Assembly: GCA_002784145.1 (NCBI GenBank)
Contig: PFKE01000097.1
Span: 1 to 50,052 of the forward strand
Direction of reading: 5' to 3'
Origin: Flavobacteriaceae bacterium CG_4_10_14_3_um_filter_33_47
Lineage (GTDB): Bacteria > Bacteroidota > Bacteroidia > Flavobacteriales > Flavobacteriaceae
Length of the DNA stretch: 50,052 bases
A program made the translations under genes and the position numbers. The notes beneath the pieces were generated by a model. It saw only the letters and a program-made list of their open reading frames with translations, made no database searches and was not told where the DNA came from. How positions within the stretch are numbered: the stretch's first letter is position 1; each line of letters starts with the position of its first letter. This document shows positions 34,655 through 43,640 of the stretch, piece by piece.

Positions 34655-36511
34655 ATGGCTGAACAAACTAATTATACCGAAGATAATATACGCTCGCTTG
34701 ACTGGAAAGAACATATCCGTATGCGTCCAGGAATGTATATTGGTAAGTTAGGTGATGGCTCTTCTCCAGATGATGGTATTTATGTCCTTTTAAAAGAGGT
34801 TTTAGACAACTCCATTGACGAATATGTTATGGGTGCTGGTAAAACCATTGATGTTTCCATTCAAGGCACCAAGGTTACGGTTCGCGATTATGGCAGGGGC
34901 ATTCCGCTTGGAAAAGTGGTTGATGTGGTTTCTAAAATGAATACTGGTGGAAAATATGATTCTAAAGCTTTTAAAAAATCGGTTGGTTTAAATGGCGTTG
35001 GTACCAAAGCGGTTAATGCTTTATCATCGTTCTTTAGAGTGGAATCGACTCGTGATAATAAGTCAGCTTCAGCTGAGTTTGAAAAAGGGAATCTTACCAA
35101 TCAAGATTTATTAGATGACAGTTCAAGAAGAAAAGGAACTAAGGTATCTTTTATTCCTGATGAAAGTATCTTTAAAAATTATAAATTCAGAAACGAATAC
35201 GTCATTAGAATGCTTAAAAACTATGTGTATCTTAATACCGGGTTAAGCATTATTTTTAATGGTGAAAAATATTTTAGTGAAAATGGTTTAAAAGATTTAC
35301 TGTCTGAAAACATTACGGAGTCAGATAGATTATACCCTATCATTCATTTAAAAAGTGAAGATATAGAAATAGCCTTAACCCATAGTAAAACCCAATATAG
35401 TGAAGAATACCATTCTTTTGTAAACGGTCAGAATACCACACAAGGAGGAACGCATTTAGCGGCTTTTAGAGAAGCACTAGTAAAAACCATACGAGAATTT
35501 TATGGTAAAAATTATGAAGCGGCCGATGTTAGAAAGTCCATCGTTTCGGCAGTTTCAATAAAAGTTACAGAGCCTGTTTTTGAAAGCCAGACCAAAACAA
35601 AATTAGGGTCTACAGATATGGGTGGAGGTTTGCCAACGGTTAGAACTTTTATCAATGATTTTGTAAAAACGCATTTAGATAATTATTTACATAAAAACAC
35701 CGAAGCTGCAGAGAAAATTCAACGTAAAATCCTTCAAGCTGAACATGAAAGAAAAGAACTTTCCGGCATTAGAAAGTTAGCAAAAGACCGAGCTAAAAAA
35801 GCCAGTTTGCACAATAAAAAACTAAGAGATTGTCGTGTGCATTTTGGGGACATCAAAAATGAACGCAATTTAGAATCTACCTTATTCATCACAGAAGGAG
35901 ATTCGGCCTCTGGAAGTATCACAAAATCTCGCGATGTTAATACCCAGGCTGTGTTTAGTTTAAAAGGAAAGCCTTTAAATTCTTACGGATTAACCAAGAA
36001 AATTGTGTATGAAAATGAAGAATTTAATTTGCTTCAAGCCGCTTTAAATATTGAAGAATCGATAGAAGATTTACGATATAACAACATCGTTATTGCCACA
36101 GATGCCGATGTAGATGGCATGCATATTAGATTGCTTTTAATAACATTTTTTTTACAGTTCTTTCCAGAATTAATAAAAGAAGGCCATCTATATATTTTGC
36201 AAACGCCGTTGTTTAGGGTTCGAAATAAAAAAGAAACTATTTATTGCTATTCTGAGCAAGAACGTAAAGATGCTATTGAAAAGTTAACACCAAAACCTGA
36301 AATTACCAGATTTAAAGGTTTAGGAGAAATTTCTCCAGATGAATTTAAAAACTTTATAGGGGAAAGTATTCGTTTAGATCCTGTCATGTTAGACAAAGAT
36401 TTATCTATTGAAGAATTACTAGAATTTTACATGGGTAAAAACACACCAGATAGACAGAAGTTTATAATTAACAATCTTAAAGTTGAGTTAGATATTGTTG
36501 AAGAAACTTAA
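34655..36511 (+). CDS. parE: DNA topoisomerase IV subunit B
   Basis: ATPase subunit of topoisomerase IV, which decatenates sister chromosomes; 618 aa. It has a GHKL ATPase domain ([41 protein letters not shown]), a transducer domain ([17 protein letters not shown]) and a TOPRIM domain with EGDSASG and the metal-binding DADVDGMHI. The C-terminal tail contains TPRFKGLGE-type sequence ([14 protein letters not shown]). The short length and parC following on the same strand support ParE over GyrB. A 42-codon ORF occupies the gap to parC. Confidence 0.96.
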   Translation: MAEQTNYTEDNIRSLDWKEHIRMRPGMYIGKLGDGSSPDDGIYVLLKEVLDNSIDEYVMGAGKTIDVSIQGTKVTVRDYGRGIPLGKVVDVVSKMNTGGKYDSKAFKKSVGLNGVGTKAVNALSSFFRVESTRDNKSASAEFEKGNLTNQDLLDDSSRRKGTKVSFIPDESIFKNYKFRNEYVIRMLKNYVYLNTGLSIIFNGEKYFSENGLKDLLSENITESDRLYPIIHLKSEDIEIALTHSKTQYSEEYHSFVNGQNTTQGGTHLAAFREALVKTIREFYGKNYEAADVRKSIVSAVSIKVTEPVFESQTKTKLGSTDMGGGLPTVRTFINDFVKTHLDNYLHKNTEAAEKIQRKILQAEHERKELSGIRKLAKDRAKKASLHNKKLRDCRVHFGDIKNERNLESTLFITEGDSASGSITKSRDVNTQAVFSLKGKPLNSYGLTKKIVYENEEFNLLQAALNIEESIEDLRYNNIVIATDADVDGMHIRLLLITFFLQFFPELIKEGHLYILQTPLFRVRNKKETIYCYSEQERKDAIEKLTPKPEITRFKGLGEISPDEFKNFIGESIRLDPVMLDKDLSIEELLEFYMGKNTPDRQKFIINNLKVELDIVEET

Positions 36512-36522
36512 TTACTATAGTC

Positions 36523-36651
36523 ATGTTATATCAAGAAATTAAAATCAAAAAGAAAATTCATTCTAAAACAGTCTTAGACTATCACAAAAGAACAAAATTA
36601 AAAAAGGAAACAACCAAACATTCGCTTTATAACAAGAGAAAAGACGATTAA
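36523..36651 (+). CDS. 42-aa basic ORF between parE and parC
   Basis: ATG at 36523 opens a 42-codon frame with 14 Lys/Arg and three His against five acidic residues; it begins MLYQEIKIKKKIHSKT and ends YNKRKDD. It starts 11 bases after the parE stop, and its TAA overlaps the parC ATG by one base (TAATG), the arrangement used for translational coupling in this genome. It occupies almost the whole 139-base gap. No family is recognised. It may be a real small protein, or a translated leader that loads ribosomes onto parC. Lysine-rich codons are common in this AT-rich DNA, so chance cannot be excluded. Confidence 0.5.
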   Translation: MLYQEIKIKKKIHSKTVLDYHKRTKLKKETTKHSLYNKRKDD

Positions 36652-39296
36652 TGATTGAAGAAAACGACGATTTGTTAAATCCGCAAGGCGATAATCAAGA
36701 TTCCATTACCAGAATTACTGGAATGTATAAAGATTGGTTTTTAGACTATGCCTCGTATGTTATTTTAGAACGAGCTGTACCCGCTATTGAAGATGGTTTT
36801 AAACCAGTTCAGCGGCGTATTATGCACTCCATGAAAGATCTAGACGATGGTCGTTATAACAAAGTAGCCAATATTGTTGGGCATACCATGCAATATCATC
36901 CGCATGGAGACGCAAGTATTGCAGATGCTATGGTTCAAATTGGTCAAAAAGATTTGCTCATTGATACGCAAGGAAACTGGGGAAATATTTTAACGGGCGA
37001 TAGTGCCGCAGCTTCCAGATATATAGAAGCTCGACTATCAAAGTTTGCCTTGGATGTTGTTTACAATCCTAAAATTACAGAATGGCAAGCATCTTATGAT
37101 GGACGAAGAAAAGAACCCGTTAATTTGCCCGTTATGTTTCCGTTGCTTTTAGCGCAAGGCGGCGAAGGTATTGCCGTTGGATTATCTACTAAAATATTAC
37201 CACATAACTTTATTGAACTCATTGATGCTTCTGTTAAGCATTTAAAAGGAAAGAGTTTTATCTTATTTCCAGATTTTCCAACCGCTGGAATTATTGATGT
37301 AAGCGATTACAAAGATGGGTTACGTGGAGGAAGAATTAGAGTTAGAGCAAGAATATCCCAACTGGACAAAAGCACTTTAGTCATCACCGAAATCCCTTTT
37401 GGAACGAATACAACCTTGCTGATAGATTCTATTTTAAAAGCCAATGACAAAGGTAAAATCAAGATTAAGAAAATAGAAGATAATACCGCCGCAGAGGTTG
37501 AAATTTTAGTGCATTTACCTTCGGGAATTTCTCCAGACAAAACCATAGATGCGCTTTATGCCTTTACAAGTTGCGAAAGTTCTATTTCGCCTTTAGGTTG
37601 TGTTATTGAGGATAATAAACCGCTTTTTGTTGGGGTAACTGAGATGTTAAAACGCTCAACAGATAATACGGTTCAACTTCTTAAAAGCGACCTGGAAATA
37701 AAGTTAGATGAGTTTGAAGAACAATGGCATTTTGCATCGTTAGAACGCATCTTTATTGAGAATAGAATTTATCGCGACATTGAAGAAGAAGAAACCTGGG
37801 AAGGTGTTATCCATGCCATTGACAATGGATTAAAACCTCACATCAAACATTTAAAACGCGCTATTACGCATGAAGATATAGAGCGTTTAACCGAGATACG
37901 AATTAAACGGATATCAAAATTTGATATAGACAAAGCGCAACAAAAAATAGAAGCTTTAGAAGATCAAATCGCAGGCGTAAAACATCATTTAGAACATTTA
38001 ATAGACTATGCCATAGCTTATTTTACCAGATTAAAAAAAGATTATGGTAAAGGAAGAGAGCGTAAAACGGAAATCAGGGCTTTTGATGATGTAGATGCTA
38101 CAAAAGTAGCCATTCGTAATACCAAACTTTATGTGAATAAAGAAGAAGGTTTTATTGGTACTTCACTCAAAAAAGACGAATATGTTTGCGATTGTAGCGA
38201 TATTGATGATATTATTGTGTTTACCAAAGACGGTAAAATGATGATAACCAAAGTAGATTCTAAAACATTTATTGGCAAAGATATTATCCACTTAGAAGTT
38301 TTTGATAAAAAAGACAATCGTACTATTTATAACATGATTTACAGAGATGGCACCAAAGGACCATCATACATCAAAAGATTTGCCGTTACTAGCATTACCA
38401 GAGATAAGGAGTATGATTTAACCAATGGAAGTAAAGGCTCAACCATCTTGTATTTTTCTGCCAATCCTAATGGAGAGGCCGAAGTTGTTACCATTCTTTT
38501 AAGACAAGTAGGCAGTATTAAAAAACTTAAATGGGACTTGGATTTTGCTGATATCATCATTAAAGGAAGGAACTCAAAAGGGAATTTGGTAACCAAATAT
38601 TCCATTAAAAAAGTTGAATTAAAAGAAAAAGGCATTTCAACTTTAAAACCCAGAAAAATTTGGTTTGATGATTCTGTTCAACGCTTAAATGTGGATGGAA
38701 GAGGCGAGTTGATAGGCGAGTTTAGGGGCGAAGATAGATTGCTTATCATCACACAATCTGGAACCATAAAAACTATTTTGCCAGAACTTACCACACATTT
38801 TGATAATGATATGATTGTGCTTGAAAAATGGCTTCCAAAAAAGCCAATTTCAGCCATTTATTATGATGGAGAAAAAGAACGATATTTTGTAAAACGATTC
38901 TTAATTGAAAATGAAAATAAAGAAGAAATTTTTATTTCTGAACATCAAAAATCGCAATTAGAAATTGTTTCAACCGATTGGATTCCAAGAGCCGAAGTTG
39001 TTTTTTCTAAAGAACGAGGTAAAGACCCAAAAGATAATTTAGAGATAAGCCTAAACGAATTTATTGCTATAAAAGGCATTAAAGCACAAGGAAACCAATT
39101 AACTACCGATAAAGTAAAACAAATTAATTTGCTCGATGCTTTACCTTATGAAGCGCCAGAAGAAATTCATGCGGATGAACTTGAAGTGATTGATGAAGAA
39201 ACCGTGACTACTAATGATGATGAAAAGGCGGTTACAAAAGATTTGGATATAGATGATTCTGAAATTGATGATAAAGGTCAAATTACGCTATTTTAG
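36651..39296 (+). CDS. parC: DNA topoisomerase IV subunit A
   Basis: DNA breaking-rejoining subunit of topoisomerase IV, 881 aa. The N-terminal winged-helix/tower region contains RALPAI-like RAVPAIEDGFKPVQRRIM, HPHGDASIADAM and the active-site tyrosine Y124 in SAAASRYIEARLS. A coiled-coil gate lies at about 420-470, and a C-terminal beta-pinwheel follows with repeats such as FTKDGKMM and ITQSGTIKTI. The last 45 residues are strongly acidic. The gene is coupled to the 42-codon ORF upstream and ends with a 4-base tail-to-tail overlap with the hydrolase gene. Confidence 0.96.
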   Translation: MIEENDDLLNPQGDNQDSITRITGMYKDWFLDYASYVILERAVPAIEDGFKPVQRRIMHSMKDLDDGRYNKVANIVGHTMQYHPHGDASIADAMVQIGQKDLLIDTQGNWGNILTGDSAAASRYIEARLSKFALDVVYNPKITEWQASYDGRRKEPVNLPVMFPLLLAQGGEGIAVGLSTKILPHNFIELIDASVKHLKGKSFILFPDFPTAGIIDVSDYKDGLRGGRIRVRARISQLDKSTLVITEIPFGTNTTLLIDSILKANDKGKIKIKKIEDNTAAEVEILVHLPSGISPDKTIDALYAFTSCESSISPLGCVIEDNKPLFVGVTEMLKRSTDNTVQLLKSDLEIKLDEFEEQWHFASLERIFIENRIYRDIEEEETWEGVIHAIDNGLKPHIKHLKRAITHEDIERLTEIRIKRISKFDIDKAQQKIEALEDQIAGVKHHLEHLIDYAIAYFTRLKKDYGKGRERKTEIRAFDDVDATKVAIRNTKLYVNKEEGFIGTSLKKDEYVCDCSDIDDIIVFTKDGKMMITKVDSKTFIGKDIIHLEVFDKKDNRTIYNMIYRDGTKGPSYIKRFAVTSITRDKEYDLTNGSKGSTILYFSANPNGEAEVVTILLRQVGSIKKLKWDLDFADIIIKGRNSKGNLVTKYSIKKVELKEKGISTLKPRKIWFDDSVQRLNVDGRGELIGEFRGEDRLLIITQSGTIKTILPELTTHFDNDMIVLEKWLPKKPISAIYYDGEKERYFVKRFLIENENKEEIFISEHQKSQLEIVSTDWIPRAEVVFSKERGKDPKDNLEISLNEFIAIKGIKAQGNQLTTDKVKQINLLDALPYEAPEEIHADELEVIDEETVTTNDDEKAVTKDLDIDDSEIDDKGQITLF

Positions 39297-40591
39297 TTTT
39301 TTGAAGACATCCATTTATCCAAAGTTTCTATGTAGTTGGAATGCAACTTAGACCAATACGGAAAATCACTTTCGTCAACATTATTCATAGCATGTGAAGC
39401 GCCTTTAAGAAAATGTACTTCAAAATTATTATTATTTGCTTTTTTAAGTGCTTCAGCTATTATTTCAGAACTTTCTATAGGAATAATGTTATCTTTTGTG
39501 CCTTGTACTATTAGTATAGGTTGTTTAACTTTTTTAAAATAAGGAATAGGAGAGTAAAATAATTTCTTATCAATTTTTACTTCATCTAAATTCGGTATCC
39601 AAATATTTTTAAACCAAACTTTATCTTGTTTACTTTTAATTAGTTTTTCTAAATCGGTTTTTGAAAGTGTACCAGCGATAAATCTAAAAACGTCACCTTG
39701 CAATTTAACTGCTTCATCTATTTTATCACCAATGTCATGAGAATTTGAATTTTTCCAGTAATTTAAATCACTTTCTAATAAAGTAACGCCAGGACAGCTT
39801 ACTACAATTCCATAATTAAGTTCAGGTAGTTTATTTAAAATATATGGAACTTTTGAAGCCCCTTGACTGCTGCCTTTAATCCCAATTTTTGAAATAGGAA
39901 TATGTGTTTTATTTGAAAAATAATTGATGGCATAAATATCATCAAATGATAATTCTTCAATAGTTGATGAGGTCCAATCTCCTTCAGAATTTCCCGTGCC
40001 ACGTTTATCATAATGAAATGTTGTGTAGCCTTTTTGTGCAAAAAGAATGGCTTCTGCTCTTGATGAGCTTCTATCTGCATTTCCAGAAGATGTTACTATA
40101 ACTAGAGCATTTCCATTACTTTTTTGTGGATACCAAATAGTGCCATTTATACTAAAGTTATTTGATTTGAAAACGATGTCTTCATTTTTAAGAGTTTGCT
40201 CATTTTTTAATTCCTTCTCTAAAGAATAATTAACAGTAATTGTATCAACAGTTAAAGAACCTTGTAGTTTTTCATTATTTTCAACCCATTTGTTTTTAAA
40301 GGTATAGGTATAATAATCACTTTGAAGTTTAAAGTTTATTGAATCTTCAACCACACTTATTTGTTGCAATGGAATTCTATTGGCATTTTGTTCTAAGCTG
40401 GTGAAAAATACTTGATAATTAGAAGAATCTCTTTCAACTTCAAAAATAATATTATCAGTAAAATTTCCGTAAGAAAAAGTTCCTATATAATGGCCTTCTT
40501 TGCTTGTATTTATTGGTTGGTTCGCTTGCTTGCAAGACGCCAACATAAGTATTAACACTATGGAAAATAGTAAGTTTAGTGTATGTTTCAT
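39293..40591 (-). CDS. Alpha/beta hydrolase lipoprotein
   Basis: Exported lipoprotein esterase/peptidase-like hydrolase, 432 aa. The signal ends in lipobox M-L-A-S-C (C20). Residues 30-125 form an N-terminal beta domain. The hydrolase fold follows with HYDKRGTGNSEGDW, nucleophile elbow G-S-S-Q-G (S242), Asp in VQGTKDNIIP and His in GASHAMNN. Its stop codon overlaps the parC stop on the other strand. It follows the DUF2306 gene by 17 bases and is probably the last of a three-gene transcript that begins with terC. Substrate is not predictable. Confidence 0.9.
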   Translation of the reverse strand: MKHTLNLLFSIVLILMLASCKQANQPINTSKEGHYIGTFSYGNFTDNIIFEVERDSSNYQVFFTSLEQNANRIPLQQISVVEDSINFKLQSDYYTYTFKNKWVENNEKLQGSLTVDTITVNYSLEKELKNEQTLKNEDIVFKSNNFSINGTIWYPQKSNGNALVIVTSSGNADRSSSRAEAILFAQKGYTTFHYDKRGTGNSEGDWTSSTIEELSFDDIYAINYFSNKTHIPISKIGIKGSSQGASKVPYILNKLPELNYGIVVSCPGVTLLESDLNYWKNSNSHDIGDKIDEAVKLQGDVFRFIAGTLSKTDLEKLIKSKQDKVWFKNIWIPNLDEVKIDKKLFYSPIPYFKKVKQPILIVQGTKDNIIPIESSEIIAEALKKANNNNFEVHFLKGASHAMNNVDESDFPYWSKLHSNYIETLDKWMSSKN

Positions 40592-40608
40592 AATTATTCT
40601 TATTTTAA

Positions 40609-40995
40609 TTATTCAAAAAACACCGAATATAAATAGCGTCCTGGAGCAAAGGTAAATCCACCAGCAATAATAATAGCGCCAAAATAAAGCAATATCATTT
40701 TTCTTTTATGAGCTTTAACATTTTTATTTTTTATGGCTAAATAGGCTGTCGGAACTGTATAAATGGTCAAAAAACTAAAGAGATGAATCCATCCAAAATG
40801 ATTCCATAAGGTAGGGCCAACTTTGGCAGACATAAATAAAGTTACAAAAGCAGTAAATAACATCAATACCATGTATATTCTACCAATCACAACATGAACA
40901 GGTGTTCCTTTTCTTAAAATTAAACTCACTGTTCCTAGTATAAATGCAGGAAATACGGTAGCAAGATGTACAAACATTAAAGTTTCATAGGTCAT
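40609..40995 (-). CDS. DUF2306-like small membrane protein
   Basis: 128-aa membrane protein with about four hydrophobic helices. It has conserved-looking histidines and charged turns (RKGTPVHVVIGRIYM, HFGWIHLFSF, KAHKRKMILLYFG) and ends in FAPGRYLY; this matches my memory of the DUF2306 family. Function is unknown. It starts 2 bases after the terC-type gene stop and precedes the hydrolase gene by 17 bases. Confidence 0.78.
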   Translation of the reverse strand: MTYETLMFVHLATVFPAFILGTVSLILRKGTPVHVVIGRIYMVLMLFTAFVTLFMSAKVGPTLWNHFGWIHLFSFLTIYTVPTAYLAIKNKNVKAHKRKMILLYFGAIIIAGGFTFAPGRYLYSVFFE

Positions 40996-40997
40996 TG

Positions 40998-41789
40998 TTA
41001 TTCTGCTTTCTTTTTATTAATTCTAAAGCTTAAAAACTCCACGAACAAGGAGAATGCAATGGCAAAATATAAATAGCCTTTAGGTATGGCACCAACTTCA
41101 TTTCCAAATAGTTTGGTATGTGATAAATGCGCGGCTTCTGTAATAAGCATAAATCCAATAAGTATTAAAAAAGACAAACCCAATAACTGCATACTAGGAT
41201 GCTCATCAATAAACTTGCGAATAGGATTTGCAAACCCAATCATAATGCCTATTGAAATTACAACGGCTATTATCATTAACAGCAAATTGTAATTATGATT
41301 TTCATGTAAACCATTGGTCATTCCTACAGCCGTTAAAATGGAATCTATAGAGAAAATAAAATCAATAATTAAAATTTGAACAATGGCTTGTGATAATGAT
41401 TTTATCTTTTTTCCTTTCAGTTCCTTTTCATCATGTTTGGGTGATTCTACTTTTTCATGAATTTCAGAGGTGCTTTTGTAAATTAAAAATAAGCCACCAC
41501 CAAATAAAATAATAGCTTGCCAACTTATTGCCATGTGTAGCCAAGAAGTCTCAAACGTGTAAAATGGATCTTTTAAACTTACTAAAAATGATACAAAAAA
41601 CAATAAAATAATACGTTGAACCATAGCAAGCAATAAGCCAATGTTGGTAACTTTGTTCCGTTGAAATTCAGGTAGCTTATTGGCAGCAATGGATATAAAA
41701 ACAATGTTATCAATACCTAAAATAATCTCTAAAAAAGTCAGTGTAAGAAGCGCCATAATGGCATCACTGGTAAATAAAAATTCTAACAT
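40998..41789 (-). CDS. TerC-family integral membrane protein
   Basis: 263-aa membrane protein with about seven helices, matching the TerC family. The signature LEIILGIDNIVFISIAANKL (helix 1, with acidic residues in the membrane) is repeated in part as IDFIFSIDSILTAVGMTNGL in the second half. Members export metal ions such as Mn2+ or act in tellurite resistance; here manganese or other metal homeostasis is the best guess. A TAATTTTG box at 41813-41820 gives a 17-base leader. It heads an operon with the DUF2306 and hydrolase genes. Confidence 0.9.
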   Translation of the reverse strand: MLEFLFTSDAIMALLTLTFLEIILGIDNIVFISIAANKLPEFQRNKVTNIGLLLAMVQRIILLFFVSFLVSLKDPFYTFETSWLHMAISWQAIILFGGGLFLIYKSTSEIHEKVESPKHDEKELKGKKIKSLSQAIVQILIIDFIFSIDSILTAVGMTNGLHENHNYNLLLMIIAVVISIGIMIGFANPIRKFIDEHPSMQLLGLSFLILIGFMLITEAAHLSHTKLFGNEVGAIPKGYLYFAIAFSLFVEFLSFRINKKKAE

Positions 41790-41812
41790 GGAAATATTAA
41801 AAAGTTAAGCAT

Positions 41813-41820
41813 CAAAATTA
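41813..41820 (-). promoter_or_regulatory. Candidate -7 promoter box for terC-type operon
   Basis: TAATTTTG on the minus strand, exact TAnnTTTG match, leader about 17 bases to the ATG at 41789. Confidence 0.4.
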
Positions 41821-41862
41821 AATAAAATTGGTTCAGTAAAATAATTTGAGATGAGGTATTTA

Positions 41863-42768
41863 TTATGTAATCTTTTTATTTATTTCTGAAATTATTTGAT
41901 TTACCGGAGTTAAATAATCAAACCATTGGATGCTTTTATCTTTTTTAAACCAAGTTAATTGGCGTTTTGCAAACCGTCGCGTGTTTTTTTTTATTTCAGA
42001 AACGGCGAAATTTAGCGTCCAATTACCTTCAAAATAGTTGAACAATTCTTTATAACCAACAGTATTTAAGGCATTAAGTAATCGGTATTGATATAAGTTT
42101 CTGGCTTCATCCAATAATCCTGCTTGTAACATCATATCAACCCGTTGGTTAATTCTATGGTAAATAAGAGTTCTGTCGGCGTCCAGACCAATATTTATGG
42201 TTTTAAAGGTTCGCTTTGTTTTAATATGATTCAAAAAAGAGGAGTAAGGTTTGCTAGTGCCAATACAAATTTCTAAGGCACGAATGACTCGATGAGGATT
42301 TTCAATAGCCATGGTTTTATAGCTTTGAGGATCTAATGATTTTAACTGATCTTGTAGAAATGCCAGTCCTTTGGTTTGTAAATCATCATTCAACTGACTT
42401 CTAATGCTACTTTTAATATCAGGAAAATCATCCAGTCCTTTTGTAACAGCATCTATATACAGCCCAGAACCACCAACCATAATCACAATGTCTTTGGTTT
42501 TAAAAAGTGATTCCAAGGTTTGCAAGGCATCTTTTTCGAATGCACCCACATTATAAGGGTCATGGATGGATTTATGATTAATAAAATGGTGTTTTACCAC
42601 TTTTAAGTCTTCTTGAGTAGGCGCAGCGGTTCCAATAGACATTTCCTTAAAAAATTGTCTGGAATCAGCCGAAATAATCTGAGTGTTAAAATGTTGGGCA
42701 AGTTTTATACTTAAAGCTGTTTTGCCGATAGCCGTAGGACCAACTATTGAAATGAGGTGTTTAGCCAT
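41863..42768 (-). CDS. miaA: tRNA dimethylallyltransferase
   Basis: Transfers a dimethylallyl group to A37 of tRNAs that read UNN codons; 301 aa, normal length. P-loop GPTAIGKTALS is at residues 10-20; DSRQFFKEMSIGTAAP and VGGSGLYIDAVTKGLD follow, then the tRNA-binding ENPHRVIRALEI and the C-terminal TRRFAKRQLTWF. It overlaps the upstream K+ channel gene by 8 bases and is the last gene of the exonuclease-channel-miaA row. Confidence 0.97.
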   Translation of the reverse strand: MAKHLISIVGPTAIGKTALSIKLAQHFNTQIISADSRQFFKEMSIGTAAPTQEDLKVVKHHFINHKSIHDPYNVGAFEKDALQTLESLFKTKDIVIMVGGSGLYIDAVTKGLDDFPDIKSSIRSQLNDDLQTKGLAFLQDQLKSLDPQSYKTMAIENPHRVIRALEICIGTSKPYSSFLNHIKTKRTFKTINIGLDADRTLIYHRINQRVDMMLQAGLLDEARNLYQYRLLNALNTVGYKELFNYFEGNWTLNFAVSEIKKNTRRFAKRQLTWFKKDKSIQWFDYLTPVNQIISEINKKIT

Positions 42769-43612
42769 GATTTAATGGATGACCACATTTGTAGCAAAAC
42801 TCAGCATTATCTTTATGCTTTTCAGCAGAACAATTGGGACAAGCTTGTGTATTAAGATTTACAGTGTTTTTTGTTGAATCTAATGATGATTTTGGTCTAT
42901 TTGTAAATTCGGCAGTTACAATGCCCGTTGGAACGGCTATAATACCGTATCCCAAAATCATGACAATGGAGGCAATAAGTTGGCCTATGGGTGTTTGGGG
43001 TGTTATGTCTCCAAAACCAACAGTGGTGAGTGTAACGATACACCAATAAATACTTTGTGGAATGTTAGAAAATCCATGATCTTTGCCTTCCACTAAATAC
43101 ATCACCGTTCCTAAAATAACTGCTAAAATTACTACAACAAATAAAAACACTAATATTTTTGCACGACTTGCTTTTAATGCAAGTAACAAATTGTTTGAAG
43201 CTCCTATGTACCTTCCCAATTTTAAAATTCTAAACACTCTAAGTAATCGTAATGCCCGTAAAGCAGCTAAGGCATGAACGCCCCCAAAAATTAAAGAGAT
43301 ATATTTAGGAATGGTAGACAATAAATCTACGATACCATAAAAACTGGTAATATATTTTATTGGTTTTTTAACGGTGATTATTCTGGCTATGTATTCAAAG
43401 CTAAAAAGCATGGTAATGATCCATTCGGAAATATTTAAGAACGCATGATATTTTTTATCATAACTATCTACACTTTCTAGCATAACCAAAAGAATACTTG
43501 CAATAATGGTAACAAGTAATATAATATCAAATAATTTTCCTGCAGGCGTATCTGCTTCATAAATGATTTCATGAAGTTTGGTTTTCCAGGTTTTTTTAGT
43601 AGTCTTAGACAT
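42761..43612 (-). CDS. Voltage-gated potassium channel with C-terminal zinc ribbon
   Basis: Inner-membrane six-helix ion channel, 283 aa. The S4-like voltage sensor is ALRALRLLRVFRILKLGRY (about 119-137). The pore loop has the K+ selectivity filter T-V-G-F-G-D, followed by ITPQTPIG and S6. The C-terminus adds a small zinc ribbon with C258-x2-C261 and C273-x2-C276, ending GHPLNHG. The overall plan is the bacterial Kv family; the ribbon is unusual and may bind a regulator or nucleic acid. It overlaps miaA by 8 bases and starts 28 bases after the exonuclease gene, so the three are probably co-transcribed. Confidence 0.92.
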   Translation of the reverse strand: MSKTTKKTWKTKLHEIIYEADTPAGKLFDIILLVTIIASILLVMLESVDSYDKKYHAFLNISEWIITMLFSFEYIARIITVKKPIKYITSFYGIVDLLSTIPKYISLIFGGVHALAALRALRLLRVFRILKLGRYIGASNNLLLALKASRAKILVFLFVVVILAVILGTVMYLVEGKDHGFSNIPQSIYWCIVTLTTVGFGDITPQTPIGQLIASIVMILGYGIIAVPTGIVTAEFTNRPKSSLDSTKNTVNLNTQACPNCSAEKHKDNAEFCYKCGHPLNHG

Positions 43613-43640
43613 AGATTCAAAAATAGGAAAGATTTAAAAC

